This document shows positions 34,787 through 43,776 of a stretch of 64,000 nucleotides of DNA, piece by piece. Positions within the stretch are counted from its first letter, which is position 1, and every line of letters starts with the position of its first letter. The stretch spans positions 229,240 to 293,239 of the forward strand of contig JAGXRK010000053.1 in the NCBI GenBank assembly GCA_018335755.1, written 5' to 3'. Made by a program: the position numbers and the translations under genes. Source of the stretch: Ignavibacterium sp. GTDB lineage: Bacteria; Bacteroidota; Ignavibacteria; Ignavibacteriales; Ignavibacteriaceae. Below the pieces are notes generated by a model. It was not told where the DNA came from and did not search any database. It saw only the letters and a list, made by a program, of their open reading frames with translations.

Positions 34787-36424
34787 TTACTTTCTCCAGC
34801 CTTGCACAATAGGATATCTTCTACCGTAACCAAATGCCTTAGGAGATACGCGTAATGCCGGAGCAGATTGTTTTCTCTTAAATTCACTAAGATCAACCAT
34901 ACGCAGAACTTTTGATACAATTTTCTTATCACCAATAACAGCTGATATTTCTTCTATTTCCTTATTTTCTTCAAGATACATTCTCAGAATATTATCAAGA
35001 AGTTCGTAAGGCGGTAATGTATCCTGATCAGTTTGATCGAATCTTAATTCTGCTGATGGAGGTTTATCAATTATTTCCTGTGGAATAATTTCATCCTCCC
35101 GGTTTATATAATTTGCTATCCGGTATATATCTGTTTTATAAACATCGGCAAGTACGGCTAATCCACCGCACATATCACCGTACAGAGTGCAATATCCTGT
35201 TGCCACCTCAGATTTATTTCCGGTTGTTAAAAGTAAATAATTGTTATTATTTGAAAAAGCCATTAAGTAGAGTCCGCGAATCCTTGCCTGAAGATTTTCT
35301 TCTGTAATTCCTTTTACATCATCATTTAAAGAAGAAGAAAGGCTATTCATGCTTTCATCAACAGAAGACTGAATAGAAATATTTGTGTGTGAGATTCCTA
35401 AATTGAAAATTAGTTTCTCAGAATCGGTTATACTTCCATCGCTTGAATATTTAGAAGGCATAAGCATTACGTGGACATTTTCAGCACCAATCGCTTTAAC
35501 AGCAATATACGTTACGAGGGCAGAATCCATTCCTCCGCTCAAACCAATTAATAATTTTTTAAAGCCGAGTTTATCACAATAATCTTTTACTCCATAAATA
35601 AGAGAAGATAATACTTCCTCCTCAAAACTTTTTTCACAATTCTTTATTTCATTTTTAGATTTAGAAGTGTCAAACAAAATAAAATCCTCTTCGTATGTTT
35701 TACCAAGTTGTATAAGTTTGCCATCACTGTCAAAACACATACTTGCGCCATCAAAAATCAAATCGGTTTGTGCTCCAACACAGCATACATAAGCCAGCGG
35801 AATGTTATCCTTCTTAGTTAAAAGAGACAACATTTCATGTCTTGCACATCTCTTACCATAAGCATAAGGACTTGCGGAAATATTCAGGAGAATTGTTGCA
35901 CCTTTTTCCAGCAGCTCTTTTACAGGATCTCTTGTATATCTTCTTTTGTACCAATAGTCAGCGTCATTCCATATATCTTCGCAGATTGAAATTCCGAGTT
36001 TTTCTCCTTTAAACTCAAATATATCTACTTCTTTGGATGGATCGAAATATCGCATCTCATCAAACACATCATAATTAGGGATGAGAGTTTTGTGCTGTAC
36101 AAACTGAATTTTTTCATCAAAACATAGAATAGCAGAGTTGTGAATATCTGTTCCGATAAGATCATCATCCTCTGTGATGGCGCCAAAAAGCAAGGCAGTA
36201 TTTCCTGTTATTGCGGCTAATTCATTTGCTGTCTTAGTAACTGCATCCCGGAATTCCTTTTTTTCAACAAGATCTTGCGGAGGATATCCTACCAATGAAA
36301 GTTCAGGAAATATAACAATGTCAGCATCGGCATCAATACCGTGTTTGTAACCATCAATTATTTTTGATTTATTGTATTCCAGATTGCCTATTATCGGATT
36401 GATCTGGCAGAGTGCAATTCTCAT
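34787..36424 (-). CDS. nadE: Glutamine-dependent NAD+ synthetase
   Basis: The 545-residue protein has an N-terminal nitrilase-like glutaminase domain, with catalytic Glu in IFPELSLVGYP, Lys in HKTLIPNY and Cys in GISICEDIW. The C-terminal NAD synthetase domain has the ATP-pyrophosphatase loop GLSGGMDSAL and TTGNKSE. It converts nicotinate adenine dinucleotide to NAD+ with glutamine as the ammonia source. It starts next to the REP-like element and runs toward dsbD. Confidence 0.93.
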   Translation of the reverse strand: MRIALCQINPIIGNLEYNKSKIIDGYKHGIDADADIVIFPELSLVGYPPQDLVEKKEFRDAVTKTANELAAITGNTALLFGAITEDDDLIGTDIHNSAILCFDEKIQFVQHKTLIPNYDVFDEMRYFDPSKEVDIFEFKGEKLGISICEDIWNDADYWYKRRYTRDPVKELLEKGATILLNISASPYAYGKRCARHEMLSLLTKKDNIPLAYVCCVGAQTDLIFDGASMCFDSDGKLIQLGKTYEEDFILFDTSKSKNEIKNCEKSFEEEVLSSLIYGVKDYCDKLGFKKLLIGLSGGMDSALVTYIAVKAIGAENVHVMLMPSKYSSDGSITDSEKLIFNLGISHTNISIQSSVDESMNSLSSSLNDDVKGITEENLQARIRGLYLMAFSNNNNYLLLTTGNKSEVATGYCTLYGDMCGGLAVLADVYKTDIYRIANYINREDEIIPQEIIDKPPSAELRFDQTDQDTLPPYELLDNILRMYLEENKEIEEISAVIGDKKIVSKVLRMVDLSEFKRKQSAPALRVSPKAFGYGRRYPIVQGWRK

Positions 36425-36520
36425 AGCAAAATACTAAAAAAGATTTATTAATCGTTAAAACTAAAATAACCTATCTTTTAGATTTTACAATACACTAAAT
36501 TTTGTAATTAGAACACCGAT

Positions 36521-36648
36521 GCAGGGATCGGTCTCCTGACCGATCCAAAGGGCAGCGTAAAGGTTTGGCTAATAATTATCCCCAATAATTTCAGCGGTAA
36601 CAGCTTCATCAGAGCTGCTGCGGAATGGACAGGAGTCCATTCCCTACA
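36521..36648. repeat. REP/BIME-like pair of inverted hairpins
   Basis: Two hairpins face each other: 36525-36546 (stem GGATCGGTC, loop TCCT) and 36622-36643 (stem GGAATGGAC, loop AGGA). Each has a 9-bp perfect stem. Read on the minus strand, the second is the same type as the first: a G-Y-A-G foot, GGGA, a stem, CTCCTG in the loop region. Stem differences are matched on both sides. A foot tetranucleotide GTAG/GCAG followed by a palindrome is the known layout of REP sequences, and two in opposite orientation make a BIME. It fills most of the 375-base gap between nadE and the PspC gene. Confidence 0.7.
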
Positions 36649-36799
36649 GAATACTACCATTCACCGGTAACATTCGCCCGATTATCAACTGATTTATCCA
36701 TCTTTAACAATCGAGTGCCGTTAATACCATATAAAATGCATTAAATAAAAATCGTCTTTATTATTGCAGTGGAAATTACAGAAAGTAAGGAGTTCCAAA

Positions 36800-37279
36800 A
36801 TGTACAAAAAACTATATCGCTCTAATACCGATAAAATGATCGGTGGAGTATCAGGCGGAATTGCAGAATATTTTGAAATCGATCCAACAATTGTAAGAAT
36901 ACTATTTGTACTTGCTGTATTCTTTGGTGGTGGAGGATTGATAGCTTACATAATTCTATGGATAATTGTGCCGGAAAAACCTTATGTTTTTCCCGGTTCA
37001 CAGCAAACCCAGACTGAGAATCAATCTAATTTTACTCAACAGCAGCCGGAGTCAGAAGCTAAAGAAAATAATTCATCTGCTAATGAGGAGCCATTTAATT
37101 ATGCGGCATTTCAGCAGAAACAAAAATCAAATACTGGTTCGGTTGCAGGAATTGTGTTAATTGTAATAGGCGGATTATTCCTCTTAAATAATTTTATACC
37201 GCGATTCAACTTCAGTGATTTTTGGCCGTTTATATTGATTGCTGTTGGTATTGCTTTACTTCTTAATGTTAAAAGGTGA
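36800..37279 (+). CDS. PspC-domain membrane protein
   Basis: The 159-residue protein starts at the ATG at 36800, which has AAGGAG 8 bases upstream. It opens with a PspC domain ([30 protein letters not shown]), in which an amphipathic part precedes a membrane segment rich in Gly. A polar Gln/Asn-rich linker follows, and a C-terminal two-segment region ([18 protein letters not shown] ... [16 protein letters not shown]) resembles the LiaF-type DUF5668 segment. These proteins usually respond to envelope stress. The next gene starts 9 bases later and has a related membrane region. Confidence 0.8.
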   Translation: MYKKLYRSNTDKMIGGVSGGIAEYFEIDPTIVRILFVLAVFFGGGGLIAYIILWIIVPEKPYVFPGSQQTQTENQSNFTQQQPESEAKENNSSANEEPFNYAAFQQKQKSNTGSVAGIVLIVIGGLFLLNNFIPRFNFSDFWPFILIAVGIALLLNVKR

Positions 37280-37288
37280 GGTATTAAA

Positions 37289-38206
37289 ATGAAAGCATCA
37301 CATATTTTCTGGGGAACTTTATTTGTAGTACTCGGAGTGTTCGGACTGTTGGCTAACTTTTTTGAGTTCAGTTTTCAATGGTCAACTGCCTGGAAATTCT
37401 GGCCTTTGGTTTTAGTTCTTATAGGTTTATCAATTATTGTTAAAAATACAACTGGTAAACTTTTAATATCGGGTTTGGCAGGTTTAGTCCTTGCAATATC
37501 AATTTTTGCATCAGTTAGTTCAGGGCTAAATTTATTTAAAGGTGGTTTAAATTTTACATTTGACGATGGACCAATTACTTCTGAGACTGCAAGATATGTT
37601 GAGGACTATAATGATTTAATAAAATATGCTTCGCTTAACTTTAGTGCAGGCGCAGGTAATTTCAGATTATTAACTACTACAAACGATCTGCTCGATATTT
37701 CAACTGAAAGTCATGGAGTTGATTATACATTAATAAGAAATGATTACGACGATAAGAGCGATTTGACATTTAAAATGGAATCGAAAAAATTCCGCTTTGG
37801 AAAAAAAGGCAGTTTTAATAAAGTGGAGATTGCCCTTAATCCTGAACCGATTTGGAATATTAACTTCGATTTAGGTGCAGCATCCATTAAGGTTGATCTA
37901 TCCCAATTTAAAGTAAGTGCAGTTGACATAAATATGGGAGCGGCGGCATTAAATCTTAAACTTGGCGAGCCGATCGATGAAACCAGATTGGATATTGATG
38001 CAGGAGCATCAGATATTGATATCTTTATTCCTGAAAATGCAGCTTGTGAAATAACTTCTGATGTAGCATTATCATCCACTAATTATGAAGGTTTTACTAA
38101 ATTCGAATCAGGCAAATATCGAACACCAAATTTTTATCAATCAGGCAAAAAGATATTTATTAGAATTGAATCAGGTGTCTCATCTATTGATGTGAGGAAG
38201 TATTAA
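37289..38206 (+). CDS. LiaF-like membrane protein with toast-rack C-terminal domain
   Basis: The 305-residue protein has four short hydrophobic segments in its first 95 residues (SHIFWGTLFVVLGVFGLLANF and the following KFWPLVLVLIGLSIIV). A beta-repeat region (about 120-305) has regularly spaced strands such as LNFSAGAGNFRLL, FDLGAASIKVDL and IDAGASDIDIFIP, typical of the toast-rack fold of LiaF-type proteins. It is probably co-expressed with the PspC protein and shares an envelope-stress role. It converges on the alkyltransferase-like gene, which ends 2 bases later on the other strand. Confidence 0.75.
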   Translation: MKASHIFWGTLFVVLGVFGLLANFFEFSFQWSTAWKFWPLVLVLIGLSIIVKNTTGKLLISGLAGLVLAISIFASVSSGLNLFKGGLNFTFDDGPITSETARYVEDYNDLIKYASLNFSAGAGNFRLLTTTNDLLDISTESHGVDYTLIRNDYDDKSDLTFKMESKKFRFGKKGSFNKVEIALNPEPIWNINFDLGAASIKVDLSQFKVSAVDINMGAAALNLKLGEPIDETRLDIDAGASDIDIFIPENAACEITSDVALSSTNYEGFTKFESGKYRTPNFYQSGKKIFIRIESGVSSIDVRKY

Positions 38207-38207
38207 T

Positions 38208-38600
38208 TTAAGAAAGATCTTTTGATCGTCCTGTTTTTTTCTTTTTACTTTTTTCTTTTATCTTGTTAACAGGTTTCCATAAATGCTTATCTAATATGAC
38301 ACACCCTTGCTCATCAAATTCAACACCTTCACTTCTTAAAAGTTCCTCCATAAGATTAGAATCACCAAAATGAATTTTTCCTGTTAATGCACCATATCTG
38401 TTTACAACTCTGTGAGCAGGAATATCAGGTCCGCATCCATTTAACGCCCATCCAACAGTCCTTGCTGCAGAACGAATTCCACAAGCTTCAGCTATATCGC
38501 CATAAGTTGTAACTTTTCCATATGGGATTTTCTTTGTTATGCGGTAGACTTTTTTGAAGAAGTCGGTATTATTTTTTTCTTCACGTTTCATTGCTGTCAT
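38208..38600 (-). CDS. Alkyltransferase-like protein (ATL, MGMT family without the active Cys)
   Basis: The 130-residue protein has the DNA-binding part of O6-methylguanine-DNA methyltransferases: IPYGKVTTYGDIAEACG, SAARTVGWALNG with the Arg finger, and IPAHRVV. The active-site motif PCHR is PAHR here (Ala62), so it cannot take up alkyl groups. Such proteins (ATLs) bind O6-alkylguanine and pass the lesion to nucleotide excision repair. The N-terminus lacks the extra domain of full MGMTs. The C-terminus is Lys-rich. A second ATG lies at 38591. Confidence 0.85.
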   Translation of the reverse strand: MTAMKREEKNNTDFFKKVYRITKKIPYGKVTTYGDIAEACGIRSAARTVGWALNGCGPDIPAHRVVNRYGALTGKIHFGDSNLMEELLRSEGVEFDEQGCVILDKHLWKPVNKIKEKSKKKKTGRSKDLS

Positions 38601-38651
38601 TTTCGTTATTCAGTCAATCACTAAATCAATTGAAATAAATATTTTTATTAA

Positions 38652-39753
38652 TTAATTTTTGCTGAACATTAACAAATAAGCTTTTATAAACCGATCAATA
38701 TCACCATCCATTACTCCCTGTATATCAGAAGTTTCTTCATCTGTTCTATGATCCTTAACCATGTTGTAAGGATGAAAAACATATGAGCGGATCTGACTCC
38801 CCCATTCTATTTTCATCTTACTTTTTTCCACCTCGTCAAGAGCTGCATTCTGCTTTTCTACTTCAATCTGGTATAATTTAGATTTTAACATCTTCATGGC
38901 ATTAACTTTGTTTTGTCCTTGTGATCGCTCACTTTGGCAGGCAGCTACAACCCCGCTTGGAATGTGAGTAATGCGAACAGCGGTTTCAACCTTATTTACA
39001 TTCTGTCCCCCTTTTCCGCCTGATCTGTAGGTGTCAACTCTTAGATCAGCAGGATTAATTTCTATCTCTATTGTATCATCAACTTCAGGAATAACAAAAA
39101 CAGATGCGAATGATGTGTGTCTTCTTTTATTTGAATCGAATGGAGAAATTCTTACCAGTCTGTGAACGCCATTTTCAGCTTTCATATAACCGTAAGCAAA
39201 TTCACCTGTTACTTCAACTGTTGCACTTTTAATGCCCGCGCTATCACCTTCAAGTAAATCCATTATTGTCATTTTGTAACCGTTTTGTTCACCCCATCTC
39301 AGATACATTCTAAGCAGCATATCAGCCCAATCCTGCGATTCAGTTCCGCCAGCTCCGGAATGAATTGTTAACAAACAGTTCTTATCATCATTTTCGCCGC
39401 TAAGCATATTTTTAAATTCAACTTCTTCAATTGATTTTTCAAGAGCATCAAGTTCAGCGATTAGATCATCATAAAGCGATTCATCTTTTTCCATTTCCGC
39501 AAGCTGAATCGTTTCATCTACACTGATGGCTTTTTTATTAAGATCCTGCCACAGGTCAATCCAAATCTTTAATGATTTAATTTCCTGAAGGGTTTTTTGA
39601 GCAGCTATCTGGTCGTTCCAGAAATTCGGAGCTTCGGTTTGATTGTTTAGTTCATCAACTTTTTGAATTTTCTTATCAACGTCAAAGATAACTCCGTAAA
39701 TTATCGATTCTGACTCTGTAGTTTTTTAATGTTTTTAATTGTTCTTCGTACAT
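38652..39753 (-). CDS. prfB: Peptide chain release factor 2, with programmed +1 frameshift
   Basis: The gene is in two frames. A 23-codon leader starts at the ATG at 39753 (AAGGA 9 bases upstream) and ends at TGA (39684-39682), in the context CTT-TGA-C with a GGAG Shine-Dalgarno-like element 4 bases before CTT. After a +1 slip the frame continues from GAC at 39683 and runs to 38652, giving a 366-residue protein, the usual RF2 length. The main part has the release-factor motifs, including [17 protein letters not shown]2 recognises UGA and UAA, so low RF2 lets the ribosome slip and make more RF2. A search of the second frame alone starts late and misses the N-terminal domain. Confidence 0.95.
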
Positions 39754-39780
39754 GTTCAATCCTTTTTAATTCAAAAATAA

Positions 39781-39821
39781 AAAGTCAAAATTCAAAAAAA
39801 CACTTAATAATTTTTGACTTT
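39781..39821. terminator. Terminator-like inverted repeat, AAAGTCAAAA type (second copy)
   Basis: The arms AAAGTCAAAA (39781-39790) and TTTTGACTTT (39812-39821) are the same 10-mers as at 27314-27360, with a different loop. A short CCGTC-GAA-GACGG hairpin lies right after it. It sits between prfB and the gene upstream of it on the minus strand. Confidence 0.5.
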
Positions 39822-39851
39822 TGTCCGTCGAAGACGGTTTGGCTTTGGACT

Positions 39852-40163
39852 TTAGAGCTCCAGTTCCATTCTTAATAATGCCGATGCTAAAGTTTTACCC
39901 TGGGCATCATGTTTAAGAGAAACAGTTCCGCCACCACCCAGGGTGTTGTGCAACAAAAAGTTTAGGGCACGAATATTAGGCAGTTCGAATCTTTCAACCT
40001 TGCCAAAACAAATTCCTTCAAAATGCTTTTTAACTCTTTCTTCAGTGAGATGTTTATGGATGATTTCATAACCTTTATCATCGTAAGCTATGATTCCGAT
40101 GTTGGCTGCATCACCTTTATCGCCGCTTCTGCCGTGTGTTATGTCTCTGAGTTTTATTTTCAT
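39852..40163 (-). CDS. AtuA C-terminal-domain-like protein
   Basis: This protein of 103 residues (ATG at 40163; a GTG at 40202 would add 13) matches the small domain that is fused to the C-terminus of some AtuA proteins. Its start LRDITHGRSGDKGDAANIGIIAY and ALNFLLHNTLGGGGTVSL are characteristic. Here it is a separate gene 69-108 bases downstream of the AtuA main domain. It probably forms a complex with that protein, in an acyl-CoA or terpenoid degradation step that is not known in detail. Confidence 0.75.
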   Translation of the reverse strand: MKIKLRDITHGRSGDKGDAANIGIIAYDDKGYEIIHKHLTEERVKKHFEGICFGKVERFELPNIRALNFLLHNTLGGGGTVSLKHDAQGKTLASALLRMELEL

Positions 40164-40271
40164 CTGCCTTAATGCTGAATTTATTTCAGCAACTCCTTTC
40201 ACTATGTATTAATTTTCTTTTGTAAATCTTCAATTTTAGTTTAAAAAAAATTCAAAGTTCCTGAAACAAGT

Positions 40272-41642
40272 TCAGGATAATGTTATGATCTCAACAACCG
40301 GTTGCACAACACTTTTAGAAATTAACGCAGGCCAATATGCTACTACTTCACTTGGTTTTGGTCTGCCTCCAGCAAAACCCGTAACACCAGGAGGTCCGGT
40401 AAGTATTAATGGAGCAATTTCTTTTCCAAATCTTTCAACAGATTTATAGTCGTGCGATCTAACCCCGATTCTTAACATAATTTCATTAATGTCATCTTCA
40501 TTATTTTTTTTGGATAATGGTCCGTGTGTTGAATCGTATCCTATAAACTCAGTTTTTAACTCATCAAATTTTAAGTTAAGATTTTCCATACGTTTTCTTA
40601 ATATCTGATCTGCTGCTTTAGCTTTTGTAAATGCTTCAGGCCAGCAGTAGGTTAACGATGCTGATGCCGAGTAACCATCAGCATATGAACAGGAAACTTT
40701 ATAGAATTGCGTTTCGGAAAAGCCTTTAACATCTGTGACTAAAACTCTATCCTCACCAAGATCTTTTAATTTTATCGAAGTAAAATCCGCAATACAATCA
40801 GGCGTTATATAATTTATCGGGTCACCAATTTCATAAACCAATTGTTCTGCAACCGTTTCGAATGATACCCTTCCGCCCGTATTTTTATGTTTTGTAATGA
40901 TAACATCGCCGTTTGGAAATGCTTCTGCAATAGGAAAACCAATTTCTGCCATATTTGGTATTGACTGCCAATCACCTAAAAAGTTTCCGCCTGATGATTG
41001 AGCACCACATTCCAGAATATGTCCTGCAACAGTTCCGGCACACAATAAATTTATATCACTTTTCTTCCATCCGAATTCGTATATCATAGGCGCAAGAGTT
41101 AGGCCTGTATCAGTGGTTCTTCCTGTAATAATTATATCTGCTCCTTTTTCAAGTGCTTCTACAATTGGAAATGCACCAAAGTAAACATTAGCAGAAAGTA
41201 TTTTTTCTTTTATAGTAATTATTGGTTCTCCTGATTCCATATTTTTTAGTTCTTCACCGGAAGCTATAAGCTCATCCAACCTTGATCTTATATCATCGCC
41301 CAAAACAATTCCAATTTTAAGATCTTTTATTCTCAACTCTTTAGCAACATTAATAATAGCATTCGCACAAGCAACCGGATTTACACCGCCGCCATTAGTG
41401 ATAACTTTGATATTCTTTTCGACACAGTGCGGAAGAATTCTTTTCATTAGCTCTGGTATATCTCGGGCGTAACCTAGATCAGGATTTTTATTCTTTTGTT
41501 TCTGAAGTATTGACATTGTTACTTCGGCAAGATAATCCATAACAAGGTAATCTATTGGTCCTTTTGTAATCTGATGATAAGGTGCATCGATAAGGTCACC
41601 CCAGAAACCCTGTCCGGAAGCAATTCTAATTTTTTCTTTCAT
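40272..41642 (-). CDS. AtuA-family protein (DUF1446, acyclic terpene utilisation type)
   Basis: The 456-residue protein has the DUF1446 features: IASGQGFWGDLIDAP at the start, KVITNGGGVNP, IITGRTTDTGLTLAPM and GGRPKPSEVV at the end. AtuA is required in Pseudomonas for citronellol/geraniol breakdown, but in other bacteria the family sits with acyl-CoA genes and its reaction is not settled. The start lies inside the end of miaA (17-base overlap). It is followed by a separate gene for the usual C-terminal domain. Confidence 0.82.
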   Translation of the reverse strand: MKEKIRIASGQGFWGDLIDAPYHQITKGPIDYLVMDYLAEVTMSILQKQKNKNPDLGYARDIPELMKRILPHCVEKNIKVITNGGGVNPVACANAIINVAKELRIKDLKIGIVLGDDIRSRLDELIASGEELKNMESGEPIITIKEKILSANVYFGAFPIVEALEKGADIIITGRTTDTGLTLAPMIYEFGWKKSDINLLCAGTVAGHILECGAQSSGGNFLGDWQSIPNMAEIGFPIAEAFPNGDVIITKHKNTGGRVSFETVAEQLVYEIGDPINYITPDCIADFTSIKLKDLGEDRVLVTDVKGFSETQFYKVSCSYADGYSASASLTYCWPEAFTKAKAADQILRKRMENLNLKFDELKTEFIGYDSTHGPLSKKNNEDDINEIMLRIGVRSHDYKSVERFGKEIAPLILTGPPGVTGFAGGRPKPSEVVAYWPALISKSVVQPVVEIITLS

Positions 41643-42558
41643 TTAAAACCTTTTTTATAATAAAGTTTGAAGCTTCTAAAATATCAGCTTCACTTTTAAC
41701 GTTGATCCAGTCAATTCTATTATCTGCTTTGAACCAGGTAATTTGCCTTTTTGCGTAACGCCTGGTATTACGCTTAATTAATTCAACAGCCCTCATCAGT
41801 GATATTTCATTTTCTAAATAAGAAATAATTTCCTTATAACCAACAGTATTAAGTGAGTTTATTTGTTTTGAGTATCCTTTATTTATTAATTCCGTAACTT
41901 CATAAACCAATCCATTTTCAATCATAATATCAACTCTTTTTTCTATTCGTTCATAAAGAATAGTTCTGTCCCAATCAATTCCAAACTGAAAAAAATAATT
42001 ATCAGAATTTTTTATCTGTTCATCAAAATGCCACCATATGGGTTTGCCTGAGATATAAAAAACTTCTAATGCTCTAATCACTCTTTTCCAGTTTTGTGGC
42101 AGCATTGAATCTGCACTTTTAGGGTCAACTCTTTTCAGTTCGTTGTAAAGAAATTCATTCCCAAACTGTTTACGTTTCCGGAGCAGTTCATCTCTTAATT
42201 CCATATTAGTATCAACAGAATTAATAATGCCGTCAATCAACGATTTAATATAAAGTCCTGTTCCACCAGCTACCACTGGAATTTTATTTTCTAAATGAAG
42301 TCTTGAAATAATTCTCTCCGCTTCATCTACAAACATACCTGCATTAAAAATACCATCAGGTGAAGTATGATCAATAAGGTGGTGTTTAACTTTTTTTAGT
42401 TCTGCTTTAGATGGTTTAGCTGTACCAATATTAAGATATTTATAAACCTGTCTACTGTCAGCAGAAATTATTTCGCTATTAATTCTTTCTGCTACCCTAA
42501 TCGCAAGGTTTGTTTTACCTGAACAAGTCGGACCGGCAATAACAATTACTTGTCCCAA
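41626..42558 (-). CDS. miaA: tRNA dimethylallyltransferase
   Basis: The 310-residue protein has the P-loop GPTCSGKT near residue 9, ISADSRQVYKYLNIGTAKP, GGTGLYIKSLIDG and TRRYAKRQITWF, all hallmarks of MiaA. The enzyme attaches dimethylallyl groups to A37 of tRNAs reading UNN codons. It overlaps pcm upstream and the AtuA gene downstream, so these are one operon. Confidence 0.95.
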   Translation of the reverse strand: MGQVIVIAGPTCSGKTNLAIRVAERINSEIISADSRQVYKYLNIGTAKPSKAELKKVKHHLIDHTSPDGIFNAGMFVDEAERIISRLHLENKIPVVAGGTGLYIKSLIDGIINSVDTNMELRDELLRKRKQFGNEFLYNELKRVDPKSADSMLPQNWKRVIRALEVFYISGKPIWWHFDEQIKNSDNYFFQFGIDWDRTILYERIEKRVDIMIENGLVYEVTELINKGYSKQINSLNTVGYKEIISYLENEISLMRAVELIKRNTRRYAKRQITWFKADNRIDWINVKSEADILEASNFIIKKVLNERKN

Positions 42559-43181
42559 CCTTCTTTTCCTATTAATGGAACGAAAGAAAATTCAGGAATT
42601 ATATCAGTTACAAATTTGTCTTCAGTTTCTTTGGTTATTACATAAAGCTTTTGTGATGTTCGGCTTCCAACAGGGATAACCATTTTTCCACCTACAGCAA
42701 GCTGTTCCTTAAGTTTTTCAGGTACATCTGGTGAACCAGCAGTAACGATAATTCCGTCGAAAGGAGCATATTCAGCCCAGCCAAGCGTACCGTCACCATA
42801 TTTAGCCCTTACTCTGATTCCAAGCTCATCAAATAATTTAAGAGTTGGATGATATAACTTTAAATTTCTTTCAATTGTATATACTTCAACTCCCATTTTA
42901 TAAAGAATTGCAGCCTGATATCCTGAGCCTGTTCCAATCTCAAGTACTTTCGAACCTTTCCTTAATTTCAATTCCTGAGTCATAAATGCAACAGTGTATG
43001 GCTGAGAGATAGTTTGACCCTGACCAATTGGCAGTGCAATATCCCTGTATGCGTGAATCTTCATTGTATCAGGAATAAATTTTTCTCTCTGAACTTCGCC
43101 AATAGCTTTCAGGACGTAAATATCATTAATACCTTTTTGGGATAATAAATCTACTAATGCTTCTCTTTCTGTTCTTGACAT
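42546..43181 (-). CDS. pcm: Protein-L-isoaspartate O-methyltransferase
   Basis: The protein (211 residues from the ATG at 43181; the frame opens 24 bases earlier) has the PCMT features: REKFIP, ALPIGQGQTISQP and the S-adenosylmethionine motif VLEIGTGSGYQAAIL, followed by VYTIERN. It repairs isoaspartyl residues in aged proteins. Its stop overlaps the start of miaA by 13 bases. Confidence 0.92.
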   Translation of the reverse strand: MSRTEREALVDLLSQKGINDIYVLKAIGEVQREKFIPDTMKIHAYRDIALPIGQGQTISQPYTVAFMTQELKLRKGSKVLEIGTGSGYQAAILYKMGVEVYTIERNLKLYHPTLKLFDELGIRVRAKYGDGTLGWAEYAPFDGIIVTAGSPDVPEKLKEQLAVGGKMVIPVGSRTSQKLYVITKETEDKFVTDIIPEFSFVPLIGKEGWDK

Positions 43182-43257
43182 ATTGTTTTTTATTGATTGT
43201 GTCAAAGATAATTATATTATTTATTTTTGAGTAGAAAATAATTTTTAGAAAGTTTTT

Positions 43258-43776
43258 ATGTTTGAATCTGTTTACGGCGCATTTATTATTATGGGGATGC
43301 GTATTTGCGATGTTACATTAGGTACTTTAAGAACTATACTGGTAGTCCAGGGACGAAAATACTATGCCGCTATGATAGGATTTGTAGAAGTTTTAATCTG
43401 GGTATTTGTAATTCGTTTTGTTGTTCAAAACCTGGATCATATACCTAATTTAATCGGTTATGCTGCAGGATTTGCAACCGGTAACATTCTCGGTATTACA
43501 ATTGAACAAAAAATAGGATTGGGATTTGTTCAGTTGAACATCATTTCCAGGCACTTTACAGATGCTATTGCAGATAAATTACGCAAACTTAAATACGGCT
43601 TAACAATACTTCCGGGTGAAGGTGGTTCCGGCGGTGTTGCAATTATTGTTACAATTATCCCCAGAAAGTATCAGAAAAAGGCTATTTCAATTATTGAGGA
43701 AATTGATAAAACTGCCTTTATTACCGTTCAGCATTCTCTGCCTTACAGGGGATTTATTCATGGCAGCAGAAAATAA
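43258..43776 (+). CDS. UPF0316-family membrane protein (DUF5698/DUF2179)
   Basis: The 172-residue protein has three membrane segments in its first half, with RICDVTLGTLRTILVVQGR and FATGNILGITIEQKIGLG. A small cytoplasmic alpha/beta domain (about 105-170) follows, resembling DUF2179. The family is widespread and of unknown function. It is divergent from the pcm operon. Confidence 0.82.
   Translation: MFESVYGAFIIMGMRICDVTLGTLRTILVVQGRKYYAAMIGFVEVLIWVFVIRFVVQNLDHIPNLIGYAAGFATGNILGITIEQKIGLGFVQLNIISRHFTDAIADKLRKLKYGLTILPGEGGSGGVAIIVTIIPRKYQKKAISIIEEIDKTAFITVQHSLPYRGFIHGSRK

Noticed and set aside
36521..36648. A CRISPR array
   Set aside because: There are only two units in opposite orientation with no regular spacers; the stems vary in a compensatory way, as in REP elements.
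39495..39753. Upstream end of prfB as an unrelated gap or a sequencing frameshift
   Set aside because: The CTT-TGA-C slip site, leader start and RF2 N-terminal protein sequence all fit a programmed frameshift.
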